Shown in pieces: positions 31,949 through 40,409 of a DNA stretch of 64,000 bases (positions within the stretch are counted from its first letter, which is position 1; every line of letters begins with the position of its first letter). The translations under genes and the position numbers were made by a program. Under the pieces are notes generated by a model, which was not told where the DNA came from, did no database searches, and saw only the letters and a program-made list of their open reading frames with translations. The stretch is from Pedobacter frigiditerrae (GTDB lineage Bacteria > Bacteroidota > Bacteroidia > Sphingobacteriales > Sphingobacteriaceae). The stretch covers positions 496,001 through 560,000 of the forward strand of contig NZ_SJSK01000001.1 of assembly GCF_004331645.1 (NCBI RefSeq), read 5' to 3'.

Positions 31949-34900
31949 TTATAATTTAAGGTTAAGGCCAAAAGTGAATTTTTTATCCAATGGATACACA
32001 TAGCCAAAATCACTTGATGGGTGTTCTGGATCTAGGAACTTAAGATCGGTAACCGTAAGTACGTTAAATGCATTGGCATAAAACCTTAATCCTTTTACTC
32101 CTATTCTGTTAAACCACTTTTGCGGTAAACTGTAGCCTAGTTCAATGGTTTTTATCCTGAAATATTTGGCATTCTGTGCATTAGCCAAAGTATTGGTAAA
32201 TGGTACCGTACCAGTATAAGCGTAATAACCTGGTACCCACTTTGTGTTTGGATCAAATGGATCTGCATTAGGGTCTTCAGGATGGTACCTATCTAAAAAT
32301 TGTTTTAAGGCATTACCCCCAGCCCAAAGTGGTGTATTCAATTGCTCAAAGTAAGAAACATATACATTTCCGGCACCGCTAATGGTTGTACTAAAATCCC
32401 AGTTTTTATAAGCGGCATTAAGCGTTAATCCATAAGTTAAAGTAGGTAAGCCTGAGGTAGAAATTGGATGTGAATCTTGTGAACTAATCACACCATCTCC
32501 ATTCCAATCTTCATACCTGTAATCGCCCACAACAGTAGTTCTTGAAGCATAAATTGGACTGTTTTTAATTGCTTGATAATTCTCAAACTGACCACTTGTT
32601 CCATAGCCCCAGTATAAGTTATTCCAGCGATTAGCTGTAAAGTTGCTGTTTTCCCAATTTAAGTAAGAGTTTCCAGCTCGTGCTTGTACACGTGTAGTGT
32701 TCATGGTACGGGTAATGCCCATTATACCCTTAACGCTATAAGAAAAATTACCCAATTGGTTACGGTGGTTAACCTCTAAATCGATACCTCTTGAGCGATC
32801 GCCGTTTAAGTTTTCTTGAGGGAAATTAACACCTACAACATCCGGTAAACTGTTGGCTTGGGTTCCCAATAAACCTGTTCTATTTCTTACAAAATAATCA
32901 ACTGAAAATCCAAGTAATCCATTCCACATTTCAGCATCAACACCAATGTCTAACTGTTTCGCTGTAAACCAAGTGATAATTGGGTTGGCTAAACCTTTAC
33001 TAGAAGCACCAGTAACGTATACGCCATTAAATACCGAACCTGTAGCAGGGTAGTTATAACCGGTGATAAACTGATAGGCTGCTGCTGAATCGTCACCCTG
33101 TTCGCCATAAGAACCACGAATCTTAAAGTTGTTTACGAATTTAAGCGGTGAGTTTTTCCAGAATTTTTCTTCAGACAAGCGATATCCAGCTGAAGCATAA
33201 GGGAAGAATCCCCATTGTTCGTTTACTGAGAATTTAGATGAACCATCTGCCCTAAAACCTACTTCAGCTAAATATTTTCCATCATAATCATAAGTAAACT
33301 TACCTACATAAGAAGCAGTTTGATTATTGAAAAGACTGCCTTGAGCAGTTGACATGAAGCCTTGCTGGTCGGTAGTAGAACCTGCCAATAACTGATCAAC
33401 AGGTATGGTTAGGTTTCGCTGTGCGAAAAAGTTATCTCCCTTTAAGGTGTTTCGCTCATATAATGCAAGTGCGCTGATATTGTGCGAACCGAATGATTTG
33501 GTATAATTTGCCGAAGCTTGGAACAATAGACTTGGGTACTCATAAAACTCTCTTCTTAATGTTGATGGAGAGAACTGAGCTTCTGGAGCGTAAGTACCTG
33601 TTGCAGCAGTATAAGTATAAAGGTTATAGGTTTTAGTATAATATTTGTTAGTGGCGATTTGATAATCGTAACTAAATAAGCCCTTTACGCTTAAGCCTTT
33701 TAAAAATGGTGCATCATACTTTAAACTGGTAGTTGATTGGAACCATTTGTTCTGAATGTTACGATAACCACTTATATCAGCATTTGCATGTGCGTAAGCG
33801 TTTAACGAACTAGGAACCTTTGCTAAATAAGCCGGATTGTTATTTGCAAAAATTGGCTCTGTTGGTGCTTGGTACCAAGTACTTCTAATTACCCAATAAG
33901 TATCTTCCTTTAACTGATTCTTTTGATCAACGATACCTGTTAGGTTCACGTCAAACGTTAAGTTTTTGTTAAGCTTAGTTGTTAAATTTGCCCTAAGGTT
34001 ATAACGGTTATAGTTTAAATCGCCCGACTTGAAAAACCCTTCTTGATCCTGAACGCCTAAACTTGCGTAATAATTGGTGGTTTCATTACCCCCTGAAGCA
34101 CTGATATCATGTTGAGATTGAGGAGCGGTGTACCTTAACACAGCGGCATTCCAATCGGAAGCTACTTTAGTACCATTTTGATAGGCCGTAAAATCAGCTG
34201 GCGTAAAACGAACTGGCCCTTTGTTATAGGAACCAGTACCCCCTAAGTGCAGTGAATATTCATTAGCCAAAGTCATGTATTCGAAAATATTAACCGAATT
34301 AGGCATGAATGATGGTTTTTGAAGCGAGTACGAGCCATTATAATTAAGCTCTACACTTCCCTTTTTACCTTTTTTAGTGGTAATTAACACTACGCCATTT
34401 GCAGAACGCACACCGTAAATAGCGGCAGAAGCATCTTTTAACACGGTAATGCTTTCTATATCCTCAGCACTTAAACGAGAGAAGTTATTTCTAACCACCC
34501 CATCAACAACCACTAATGGAGAGCCTAATCCCCTTACATCAAATGAGGTATTAAAAGCCCCTGGCTCACTACTGTTCTGCACTACACGTACACCAGCAAT
34601 TTTACCAGTTAACATGTTTTGAACGTTTTCATTTTTGGTGGTTACAATTTCTTTTGCCGTAACCGAAGATACCGCACCAGTTAAAGTAGCCTTTTTCTGA
34701 GAGCCATAACCAACTACAATTACTTCACTTAAATCTGATGAAGTAGAGGTTAATGTTACATTTAACTGTGTCTGGTTACCAATAACAACTTCATTAGCCT
34801 TATAGCCAATCATGGTAAACACCAATGTTTCGCCAACTTTAGCGCTGATCGCATATTTTCCATCAGGCCCTGTTGTAGTTGCATTCGTTGTTCCTTTTAC

Positions 34901-35140
34901 GGTAACCCCAACTCCCGGAAGTGGCCCGGTTTCATCTTTAACTGTTCCCGTTAGTTTCACGGTGTTTTGAGCATAAGCTGATCCATAAATACAGCAAGCC
35001 AAAAAGAGAGAACAGGCTAATAGTTTAAGTGACTGCAACTGATGGCGCCAATGGCTTTCTTGCAGTTTAGAATTTTGCGACAGCAAACTAGATTGGTTCA
35101 GTTCTTTTTTGCTGAGGCGATTAAGTAAAAATGATTTCAT
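31949..35140 (-). CDS. SusC/RagA TonB-dependent outer membrane transporter (mannan locus)
   Basis: A 1063-residue protein. A ~35-residue polar extension comes before the hydrophobic signal (LKLLACSLFLACCIYGSAYAQ). Then follow a carboxypeptidase-D regulatory-like domain (TVKLTGTVKDETGPLPGVGVTVKG), the TonB box-like DLSEVIVVGYGSQKKATLTGAVS, a plug with SPLVVVDGVVRNNFSRL and ESITVLKDASAAIYGVRSANGVVLITTKKG, and a long beta-barrel ending KKFTFGLNLKL. It imports oligosaccharides using TonB energy. It heads the mannan operon; its promoter carries the candidate GntR operator at 35305-35318. The gene is divergent from the GntR regulator, which fits local control. Confidence 0.95.
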   Translation of the reverse strand: MKSFLLNRLSKKELNQSSLLSQNSKLQESHWRHQLQSLKLLACSLFLACCIYGSAYAQNTVKLTGTVKDETGPLPGVGVTVKGTTNATTTGPDGKYAISAKVGETLVFTMIGYKANEVVIGNQTQLNVTLTSTSSDLSEVIVVGYGSQKKATLTGAVSSVTAKEIVTTKNENVQNMLTGKIAGVRVVQNSSEPGAFNTSFDVRGLGSPLVVVDGVVRNNFSRLSAEDIESITVLKDASAAIYGVRSANGVVLITTKKGKKGSVELNYNGSYSLQKPSFMPNSVNIFEYMTLANEYSLHLGGTGSYNKGPVRFTPADFTAYQNGTKVASDWNAAVLRYTAPQSQHDISASGGNETTNYYASLGVQDQEGFFKSGDLNYNRYNLRANLTTKLNKNLTFDVNLTGIVDQKNQLKEDTYWVIRSTWYQAPTEPIFANNNPAYLAKVPSSLNAYAHANADISGYRNIQNKWFQSTTSLKYDAPFLKGLSVKGLFSYDYQIATNKYYTKTYNLYTYTAATGTYAPEAQFSPSTLRREFYEYPSLLFQASANYTKSFGSHNISALALYERNTLKGDNFFAQRNLTIPVDQLLAGSTTDQQGFMSTAQGSLFNNQTASYVGKFTYDYDGKYLAEVGFRADGSSKFSVNEQWGFFPYASAGYRLSEEKFWKNSPLKFVNNFKIRGSYGEQGDDSAAAYQFITGYNYPATGSVFNGVYVTGASSKGLANPIITWFTAKQLDIGVDAEMWNGLLGFSVDYFVRNRTGLLGTQANSLPDVVGVNFPQENLNGDRSRGIDLEVNHRNQLGNFSYSVKGIMGITRTMNTTRVQARAGNSYLNWENSNFTANRWNNLYWGYGTSGQFENYQAIKNSPIYASRTTVVGDYRYEDWNGDGVISSQDSHPISTSGLPTLTYGLTLNAAYKNWDFSTTISGAGNVYVSYFEQLNTPLWAGGNALKQFLDRYHPEDPNADPFDPNTKWVPGYYAYTGTVPFTNTLANAQNAKYFRIKTIELGYSLPQKWFNRIGVKGLRFYANAFNVLTVTDLKFLDPEHPSSDFGYVYPLDKKFTFGLNLKL

Positions 35141-35164
35141 AATTAATAATGCTAGCTCAATTGA

Positions 35165-35275
35165 TTAAATATTTGAATTTGATTTAAGATTTGGCATTAA
35201 TAGCACATCGGAAACTTGTACACTGTTCTCATGGCCTGTTTCCTTTCTTTTTGAATAAGGTTTTACCTGTTTCAT
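35165..35275 (-). CDS. Short ORF in the susC leader (36 codons), doubtful
   Basis: ATG at 35275, stop at 35165; begins MKQVKPYSKRKETGHENS. It lies in the 5' leader between the promoter (-7 at 35311) and susC. It is unlike the short ORF upstream of the xylan susC at 62209-62313, but has similar size and position. It may be a leader peptide or chance. Confidence 0.25.
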   Translation of the reverse strand: MKQVKPYSKRKETGHENSVQVSDVLLMPNLKSNSNI

Positions 35276-35304
35276 ACTGAGGAGATTAAAGTTTATACAT
35301 TGGT

Positions 35305-35318
35305 TATGTACAAACATA
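35305..35318. promoter_or_regulatory. Candidate GntR operator, TATGT-N4-ACATA
   Basis: Perfect 5-bp inverted repeat TATGT/ACATA with 4-bp spacer (ACAA). The same arms and spacing occur at 38660-38673 before the sulfatase gene. This copy covers the -7 element of the susC promoter, so a bound GntR-family repressor would block it. HutC/GntR proteins typically bind short palindromes like this. Confidence 0.7.
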
Positions 35319-35341
35319 TAAACATTCTAATTAAAAACAAA
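35311..35341 (-). promoter_or_regulatory. susC promoter (-33/-7)
   Basis: On the minus strand: TTTG at 35338-35341, 19-nt spacer, then TATGTTTG at 35311-35318. This matches the Bacteroidota consensus TTTG-N19..21-TAnnTTTG. Transcription should start near 35304, giving a leader of about 160 nt before susC. Confidence 0.75.
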
Positions 35342-35393
35342 TATTTTTTTACTTTTGCTATATTATTTTTTATTAGCTTAATGGCTTGTTAAC

Positions 35394-36128
35394 ATGAAGG
35401 TGAAATTCTCTATCGACCATAAAAGTCATATTCCATTGCATATACAGGCAGAGGAATTATTGCGGAACCTAATTAAGGACCCACAGTATGCCACAAAGTT
35501 CCTTCCCAATGAAGTTGACATGGCTAAACAACTTGCTATTTCTAGGACAACGCTAAGGCAAGCCTTAAATAAATTAGTGTACGAAGGGCTGCTAATCAGG
35601 AAAAAAGGCGTTGGAACCAAGGTTGCTGAGGTTTCTGTAAGTTCAAAATCTAATAACTGGCTAAGCTTTTCTCAAGAGATGCAAGCCAGAGGCATTCCAA
35701 TCAAAAACTTCGAGCTCCATATCAGTTGGGTTACCCCTGATGAAAAACTAGCTCACTTTTTTGACATCAGTACCGATAAAAAAGTGTTAAAGCTAGAACG
35801 TTTAAGAGGCCGACTGGAAGGGCCATTTGTTTATTTCATCTCTTATTTCCACCCAAGGGTTGGATTAACGGGCGAAGAAGACTTTAAACGACCGCTTTAT
35901 GAAATCTTAGAGAAGGAACATTCTGTTGTTGCCAATTTATCTAAGGAAGAAATTAGCGCCAAGGAGGCCGATAAGTTTATCAGTGCCAAGCTAGAGGTAG
36001 AACCCGGCTCTGCTATCTTAGTGAGAAAGCGTTTTGTTTACGACCAAGGGGATAGGCCAATTGAATTTAACTTAGGTTATTACAGGGCAGACAGCTTTGT
36101 ATATACAGTAGAAAGCAGAAGGGATTAG
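35394..36128 (+). CDS. GntR family (HutC/UTRA) transcriptional regulator
   Basis: A 244-residue cytoplasmic protein. Residues ~10-75 are a GntR winged helix (HIPLHIQAEELLRNLI, FLPNEVDMAKQLAISRTTLRQ, ALNKLVYEGLLIRKKGVGTKV). Residues ~90-240 are a UTRA ligand domain (QARGIPIKNFELHISWVTPDE, VLKLERLRGRLEGPFVYFISYF, AKEADKFISAKLEVEPGSAILVRKR). UTRA domains bind small sugars or their phosphates. It is divergent from the mannan operon and is its likely regulator, with TATGT-N4-ACATA at 35305 and 38660 as candidate sites. GntR control of a SusCD locus is less common than HTCS or ECF-sigma control. Confidence 0.9.
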   Translation: MKVKFSIDHKSHIPLHIQAEELLRNLIKDPQYATKFLPNEVDMAKQLAISRTTLRQALNKLVYEGLLIRKKGVGTKVAEVSVSSKSNNWLSFSQEMQARGIPIKNFELHISWVTPDEKLAHFFDISTDKKVLKLERLRGRLEGPFVYFISYFHPRVGLTGEEDFKRPLYEILEKEHSVVANLSKEEISAKEADKFISAKLEVEPGSAILVRKRFVYDQGDRPIEFNLGYYRADSFVYTVESRRD

Positions 36129-36173
36129 CAATTAATCCCTGTTTTAAGGATTAGCCCCTTCAATCCCACCAAG

Positions 36174-37016
36174 CTAATAACTAACATTAATCACTACCGG
36201 ATAGTGATCTGAAGGTAATTTCCCATTAAATGTTTGCGTTAAAATACCATAGCGTTTTACCTTAAATTGTTTGGTCACAAAAATATGATCGATACGGGCA
36301 TTGCTATTGTTACCGCCAATCTTAAAACCATTAAAAGTTGGGCCGTTGGCCAATTTAACAGGCGATAAAACATAGCTGTCTTTTAATAATCCAGATTCGT
36401 TTAACGTAAGGTAAGCGCCCGAATCTTGATTTGCGTTAAAATCTCCAGTCAAGATTGTGGGTTTACCACCAGTCATTTCCTTCATTTTGGCCATGATCAG
36501 TTTAGCACCTTCACTACGTGCCAAAACACCAACATGATCCATGTGCACGTTGAAAAAGTTAAATACAAAGCCCGTTTTTATCTCCTTAAATTGCGCCCAA
36601 GTGCAAACACGGGTCAATGCCGCATCCCAACCCACATTAGGGCTTTCTGTGTTTGTAGCCGAAAGCCAGAAATTACCACTTTTTAGGAGTTTAAACTTGG
36701 CTTCCTTATAATAGATGGCAGAGTGCTCGCCCTTTTGGCCACCATCTCTACCCTCGCCAATCCATTTGTAACCGGGTAAACTATCCGCTAGGTTATTTAG
36801 CATGTGATAAAAACCTTCCTGCACACCAAAAACATCTAAATCATTGAATTTAATCAGCTGTGCTATAACAGGATAACGTACTCGCCAGCCATTGCCAGCT
36901 ATAGAATCTGTCTGGTTATCATAACGTAAATTATAAGAACCAACGTTCATTTCTTGGGCGAAAATCGAACCCGATAGTGACAATAACAGGATGGTTATAA
37001 AGGCGAAACGTTTCAT
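36174..37016 (-). CDS. Endonuclease/exonuclease/phosphatase (EEP) family protein, exported
   Basis: A 280-residue exported protein (signal MKRFAFITILLLSLSGSIFAQ). It has the EEP catalytic set: GSYNLRYDN (Asn), FGVQEGFYHML (metal-binding Glu), NFFNVHMDHVG (His and Asp), TILTGDFNANQDSGAY (Asp and Asn), and KLPSDHYPVVINV (catalytic His). Exported EEP proteins hydrolyse phosphodiesters in sugars, lipids or nucleic acids. It lies 57 bp downstream of the sulfatase on the same strand, so the two are likely transcribed together. In a mannan locus it might remove a phosphodiester-linked group from the glycan; this is inference from position. Confidence 0.88.
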   Translation of the reverse strand: MKRFAFITILLLSLSGSIFAQEMNVGSYNLRYDNQTDSIAGNGWRVRYPVIAQLIKFNDLDVFGVQEGFYHMLNNLADSLPGYKWIGEGRDGGQKGEHSAIYYKEAKFKLLKSGNFWLSATNTESPNVGWDAALTRVCTWAQFKEIKTGFVFNFFNVHMDHVGVLARSEGAKLIMAKMKEMTGGKPTILTGDFNANQDSGAYLTLNESGLLKDSYVLSPVKLANGPTFNGFKIGGNNSNARIDHIFVTKQFKVKRYGILTQTFNGKLPSDHYPVVINVSY

Positions 37017-37073
37017 TATTTAATTTTTTAATATTCAATTGGACATAAAATCTAACAAGCTTTCAAACCTGGT

Positions 37074-38621
37074 TTAAATCTTATCTTTATATTTTAGTTG
37101 TAAAGCTTTTAGTCGTTCTTTTAAGGATTTGATCAGCGTTGCCTGTTTCGGATCATCATATAGGTTATGCATTTCCATTGGATCCTTTTTCAGGTCGTAC
37201 AATTCCCAAGCATCCACAGGATCATAAAAACGAATCAATTTGTATCGCTCTGTTTTAATGCCATAATGCCTGGTTAAACCGAAAGACTTTTCGTAGTAAT
37301 GATAATAAACCTCTTTTCGCCAATCTTCATCTTCACCTGTAGTAAGCAGCTTTTTCATAGATACACCTTGCATATCTTCAGGTACCTTGATCCCAGAAAG
37401 ATCCAACAAAGTCGGTGCTATATCTAGGTTAAGCACGTATGAGCTTGTTTTTCGCCCTCCTTTAAAACCTGCAGGATATTTAATCATCATCGGCGTTCTA
37501 AATGATTCTGTATACATGAAACGTTTGTCGTACAAACCATGTTCGCCCAAGTAAAAACCTTGATCAGACACATAAACAACAATCGTATTTTCTGACAGAT
37601 GTTGGTCTTGCAGGTACTGCAGCACCCTCCCAACATTATCATCTAACGAGTTAACCACCCTTAGGTAATCTTCCATGTAACGTTGAAATTGAAAGCGTAC
37701 AATTTCATCCTTAGTTTTTAAGGTCTTAAAAATTTCATACTCTTTCTGGTAAGCGGCATCCCAAATCTTACGTTCATCTGGCCTTAGGCGCTGTATTTCT
37801 CTTTGGTATTCGGCGGGCGCCCAATCATTCACTTTGTTAACGGGACAGGTATCGCAAGGTATTTTACTATCGTAACGGATGTCTAAATGATCCTTCATCG
37901 TTACCTGCTGAATTTGTAAGGCTTTTCTGTCTTTGTAATCATCATAAAAGTTAGATGGGAGCTTGAACTTCGTATCGTTAAACTTTTCTAAATACTTTAA
38001 TGGCGGCATTACGTTTCTATGCGGCGCCTTGTGGTGCAACATCAAAAAAAATGGCGCCTCGTCTTTATTCTTGGTTACCCAATCTAATGCCACATCGGTA
38101 ATTACATCCGTTACATAACCCGTATAAGTGGTGTCTTTACCATTCTTTTTAAAGCCAGGATTGTAATAGTTTCCCTGGTCTGGTAAGATATTCCAATAGT
38201 CGAAACCTGTTGGTGTACTAAACAAATGCCACTTACCTACTATCGCAGTGCGATAACCATTTCTCTTGAAAATTTTAGGCAGTGTTTCTTGCGCACCATT
38301 AAAATAAGTGCCATTATCCTTCATTCCATTGAGATGGGAATATTTTCCTGTTAACAAAACAGCTCTGCTCGGGCTACAGACTGAGTTAGTTACCGCAGCT
38401 TCTTTCATTAACATCCCTTCCTTTGCAATCCTATCAATGTTTGGGGTATGAATTAATTGAGATCCATAAGCACTAATGGCTTGATAGGCGTGATCGTCTG
38501 ATACGATAACAATCACATTTGGTTTTTTAAGCTGACTTTTTGCCGTTAATGCCCCGAACGACATCGCTATAAAAAGAAGAGCGCAAAATTTGGTAGAGAA
38601 AATTTTTCTATTTGCGTTCAT
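37074..38621 (-). CDS. Sulfatase (type I, Cys-type formylglycine)
   Basis: A 515-residue exported protein (signal up to ALTAKSQ). Catalytic features: VIVIVSDDHAYQAISAYGS with the metal-binding Asp pair, NSVCSPSRAVLLTGKYSH where C-S-P-S-R is the formylglycine site, GKWHL, and YVSDQGFYLGEHGLYDKR. The length and ending are those of family S1 sulfatases, some of which remove sulfate from GlcNAc or mannose in host glycans. It needs an anaerobic or aerobic maturase from elsewhere. The promoter at 38674-38704 carries the same palindrome as susC, so it should be induced together with the mannan operon. Confidence 0.92.
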   Translation of the reverse strand: MNANRKIFSTKFCALLFIAMSFGALTAKSQLKKPNVIVIVSDDHAYQAISAYGSQLIHTPNIDRIAKEGMLMKEAAVTNSVCSPSRAVLLTGKYSHLNGMKDNGTYFNGAQETLPKIFKRNGYRTAIVGKWHLFSTPTGFDYWNILPDQGNYYNPGFKKNGKDTTYTGYVTDVITDVALDWVTKNKDEAPFFLMLHHKAPHRNVMPPLKYLEKFNDTKFKLPSNFYDDYKDRKALQIQQVTMKDHLDIRYDSKIPCDTCPVNKVNDWAPAEYQREIQRLRPDERKIWDAAYQKEYEIFKTLKTKDEIVRFQFQRYMEDYLRVVNSLDDNVGRVLQYLQDQHLSENTIVVYVSDQGFYLGEHGLYDKRFMYTESFRTPMMIKYPAGFKGGRKTSSYVLNLDIAPTLLDLSGIKVPEDMQGVSMKKLLTTGEDEDWRKEVYYHYYEKSFGLTRHYGIKTERYKLIRFYDPVDAWELYDLKKDPMEMHNLYDDPKQATLIKSLKERLKALQLKYKDKI

Positions 38622-38659
38622 GTCATTTAATTCTGCAAAAGTTGGTTAAACTTTGATAA

Positions 38660-38673
38660 TATGTCTGTACATA
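38660..38673. promoter_or_regulatory. Candidate GntR operator, TATGT-N4-ACATA (sulfatase)
   Basis: The perfect inverted repeat TATGT-CTGT-ACATA has the same arms and spacing as the site at the susC promoter. It lies directly after the -7 element of the sulfatase promoter, where it would cover the transcription start. Confidence 0.7.
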
Positions 38674-38704
38674 CAAATATATTTATTTAAGGTTGTTTTG
38701 CAAA
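38674..38704 (-). promoter_or_regulatory. Sulfatase promoter (-33/-7)
   Basis: On the minus strand: TTTG at 38701-38704, a 19-nt spacer, then TATATTTG at 38674-38681. This is a full match to TTTG-N19-TAnnTTTG and is identical in spacing to the susC promoter. Confidence 0.75.
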
Positions 38705-38877
38705 TTTTTAGAGAATAATATGAACATACTAATCTTATGTTTGAACCTGTGTTCGATGCGGCTATACTCGTGAAGGAATTTCTCCTGTTAACAATTCACA
38801 AAAGATTAATGAATACAAAAAAAATAGGGTATACTAATAAGCTTTTGTAGCTAGTCAGCTTATCGTCTTCTTAACAT

Positions 38878-39231
38878 TTACCTTTCTTGCCTTAACTTAT
38901 CGCGGTGCATGGTTCCCCAATCTGCCAAGGCGTGTAATACGTTGCTTAAACTGCCTGCATATTCGGTCAATTGATATTCTACCACCACGGGTGTTAACTG
39001 ATGATGAACTACCCTTTTAACAAAGCCATTTAATTCCAATTCTTTTAGCTCTGCAGAAAGCACACGAGCAGAAATGCCAACAACGGTTCTTTGTATCTCG
39101 TTAAATCGTTTGCTTCCATCCCTCAAACTTGAAATCACCCTTAGCTTCCACTTTCCGCCAATTACATACAAGGCATCACCTATCGGATTTAGAAAGGCAT
39201 TACAGTCACCGTGTGTTTCTTCTTTTTTCAT
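38878..39231 (-). CDS. HxlR family transcriptional regulator
   Basis: A 117-residue winged helix-turn-helix protein with the HxlR pattern: CNAFLNPIGDALYVIGGKWKLRVIS, LRDGSKRFNEIQRTVVGISARVLSAELKELE, NGFVKRVVHHQLTPVVVEYQLTEYAGSL. The single N-terminal cysteine (Cys10) may be the redox- or electrophile-sensing residue, as in related quinone or aldehyde sensors. It is divergent from the azoreductase gene with an inverted repeat in between, the usual layout of a local repressor and its target. Confidence 0.9.
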   Translation of the reverse strand: MKKEETHGDCNAFLNPIGDALYVIGGKWKLRVISSLRDGSKRFNEIQRTVVGISARVLSAELKELELNGFVKRVVHHQLTPVVVEYQLTEYAGSLSNVLHALADWGTMHRDKLRQER

Positions 39232-39253
39232 AATTAATTGAATATCAAATTAC

Positions 39254-39285
39254 TATACAAAATATTACCACTAACCTTTTGTATA
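39254..39285. promoter_or_regulatory. Inverted repeat between hxlR and azoR, candidate operator
   Basis: TATACAAAA and TTTTGTATA are perfect 9-bp arms 14 bp apart in the 112-bp divergent gap. A plus-strand -7-like TAGATTTG at 39314-39321 and a minus-strand TACATTTG at 39304-39311 are next to it. The repeat is a good candidate for HxlR binding. Confidence 0.6.
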
Positions 39286-39343
39286 CTACTAATATTTTAT
39301 AACCAAATGTAAATAGATTTGTCGACATAAATTACATAAAACA

Positions 39344-39946
39344 ATGAAAAAGATATTACACATTATTTCTAGCCCTAGGGGAGCGGCCTCTTATACCATC
39401 AGATTAGGAAATGCCATTATAGATAAACTTCAATTAGCCTATGCCGATAGTACCGTTAAGGAATTTAGCTTGGTTGAAGAGCGTTTTCAGCATTTGGAAG
39501 AGGCGCATTTAAATGCTTTTTTTGCTCCTGTAGAAAGTAGGACCCCTGAAAATTTAGTTGCCATTGAACACTCTGATGCAGCCATTGCAGAAATCATGGC
39601 CGCAGATATCATTGTATTGGGCGTACCCCTTTATAACTTCGGTGTACCTTCTAACTTAAAAGCTTGGATAGATCACATCAGTAGAGTGGGTGTAACTTTC
39701 AAATACGATCAAAATGGCCCAGAGGGATTAATCAAAAACAAGAAGCTTTACATCGCTTTTTCGGCTGGAGGAGTTTATTCTGAAGGCCCGATGGCGAGTT
39801 ATGATAATGCCGTTCCTTATTTAAAATCGGTATTTGGCTTTTTAGGTATAACTGACATTACTGTTGTTCGCGTAGAAGGCACTAACATCCCGGGCATTCA
39901 GGATAATGCTTTAGCGAAAGGCATTGATAGTATTATTGTCAATTAA
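39344..39946 (+). CDS. azoR: FMN-dependent NADH-azoreductase
   Basis: A 200-residue flavodoxin-fold protein with the AzoR pattern: MKKILHIISSPRGAASYTIRLG (FMN phosphate loop), ADIIVLGVPLYNFGVPSNLKAWIDHISR, GVTFKYDQNGPEGLIKNKK, IAFSAGGVYSEGPMASYDNA, LKSVFGFLGITDITVVRVEG. AzoR enzymes use NADH to reduce azo compounds and quinones by two electrons, a detoxification step. It acts as a cytoplasmic dimer. The divergent HxlR gene is its probable regulator, induced by quinone-like electrophiles. Confidence 0.92.
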   Translation: MKKILHIISSPRGAASYTIRLGNAIIDKLQLAYADSTVKEFSLVEERFQHLEEAHLNAFFAPVESRTPENLVAIEHSDAAIAEIMAADIIVLGVPLYNFGVPSNLKAWIDHISRVGVTFKYDQNGPEGLIKNKKLYIAFSAGGVYSEGPMASYDNAVPYLKSVFGFLGITDITVVRVEGTNIPGIQDNALAKGIDSIIVN

Positions 39947-40087
39947 AAGATTTCCCCCCTCTCTCTTTACATAAAGAGGAGGGGTATCATGTCTTGAAGG
40001 CCTATGCCCCTTTTCCGTTTCGCCAATTTACGCTGATGCTTTTTGTTTGGTGGCGATAAAACATAAAAAGGAGTCAATTGTCCCTTT

Positions 40088-40340
40088 ATCGGTTGTTGTT
40101 CGGCTCATTTCCGTCCTCTATTCGCTCTTTCCTTATACCAGCTTCGTAACACGGTCGTATCGGCGTCGTATCCTGTTCGTCTCTTCTTCGGCAAATCGTC
40201 GAATTTGGGGATGGCGAACATAACCTAAAGCGAACCTTAACCGAGCTCTTCACGAACTCTTCACGGACTCTTCACGACTCTGTCACGACTACAAGTCGCG
40301 GTAAGGTCGCCGTAATGTCGCCGTATGGTCGCTGTAAGCA
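40088..40340. repeat. Array with 11-nt period upstream of the 219-residue gene
   Basis: The 463-bp gap between azoR and the next gene has no ORF but shows a strict 11-nt rhythm. CG occurs at 40090 and at 40101, 40112, 40123, 40145, 40156, 40167, 40178, 40189 and 40200 (one slot, 40134, missing), then with a 2-nt phase shift at 40231, 40242, 40253 and on every 11 nt to 40330. Near-identical units: CTCTTCACG(A/G) three times in 40246-40277, and GTCGC(C/G/T)GTA(A/T)(G/T) four times in 40295-40338. As 11 is not a multiple of 3 this is not a coding repeat; it matches one helical turn. Confidence 0.85.
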
Positions 40341-40409
40341 TAGTGAAAATTTTTGGAATTGTGGCGGAAATGCCGTAACTTGAGGTTGTAATTTAAATAT
40401 ACGTTTTTT

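Noticed and set aside
40088..40340. 11-nt array as a CRISPR array or coding repeat
   Set aside because: Units are too short and have no unique spacers for CRISPR, and 11 nt does not keep a reading frame.
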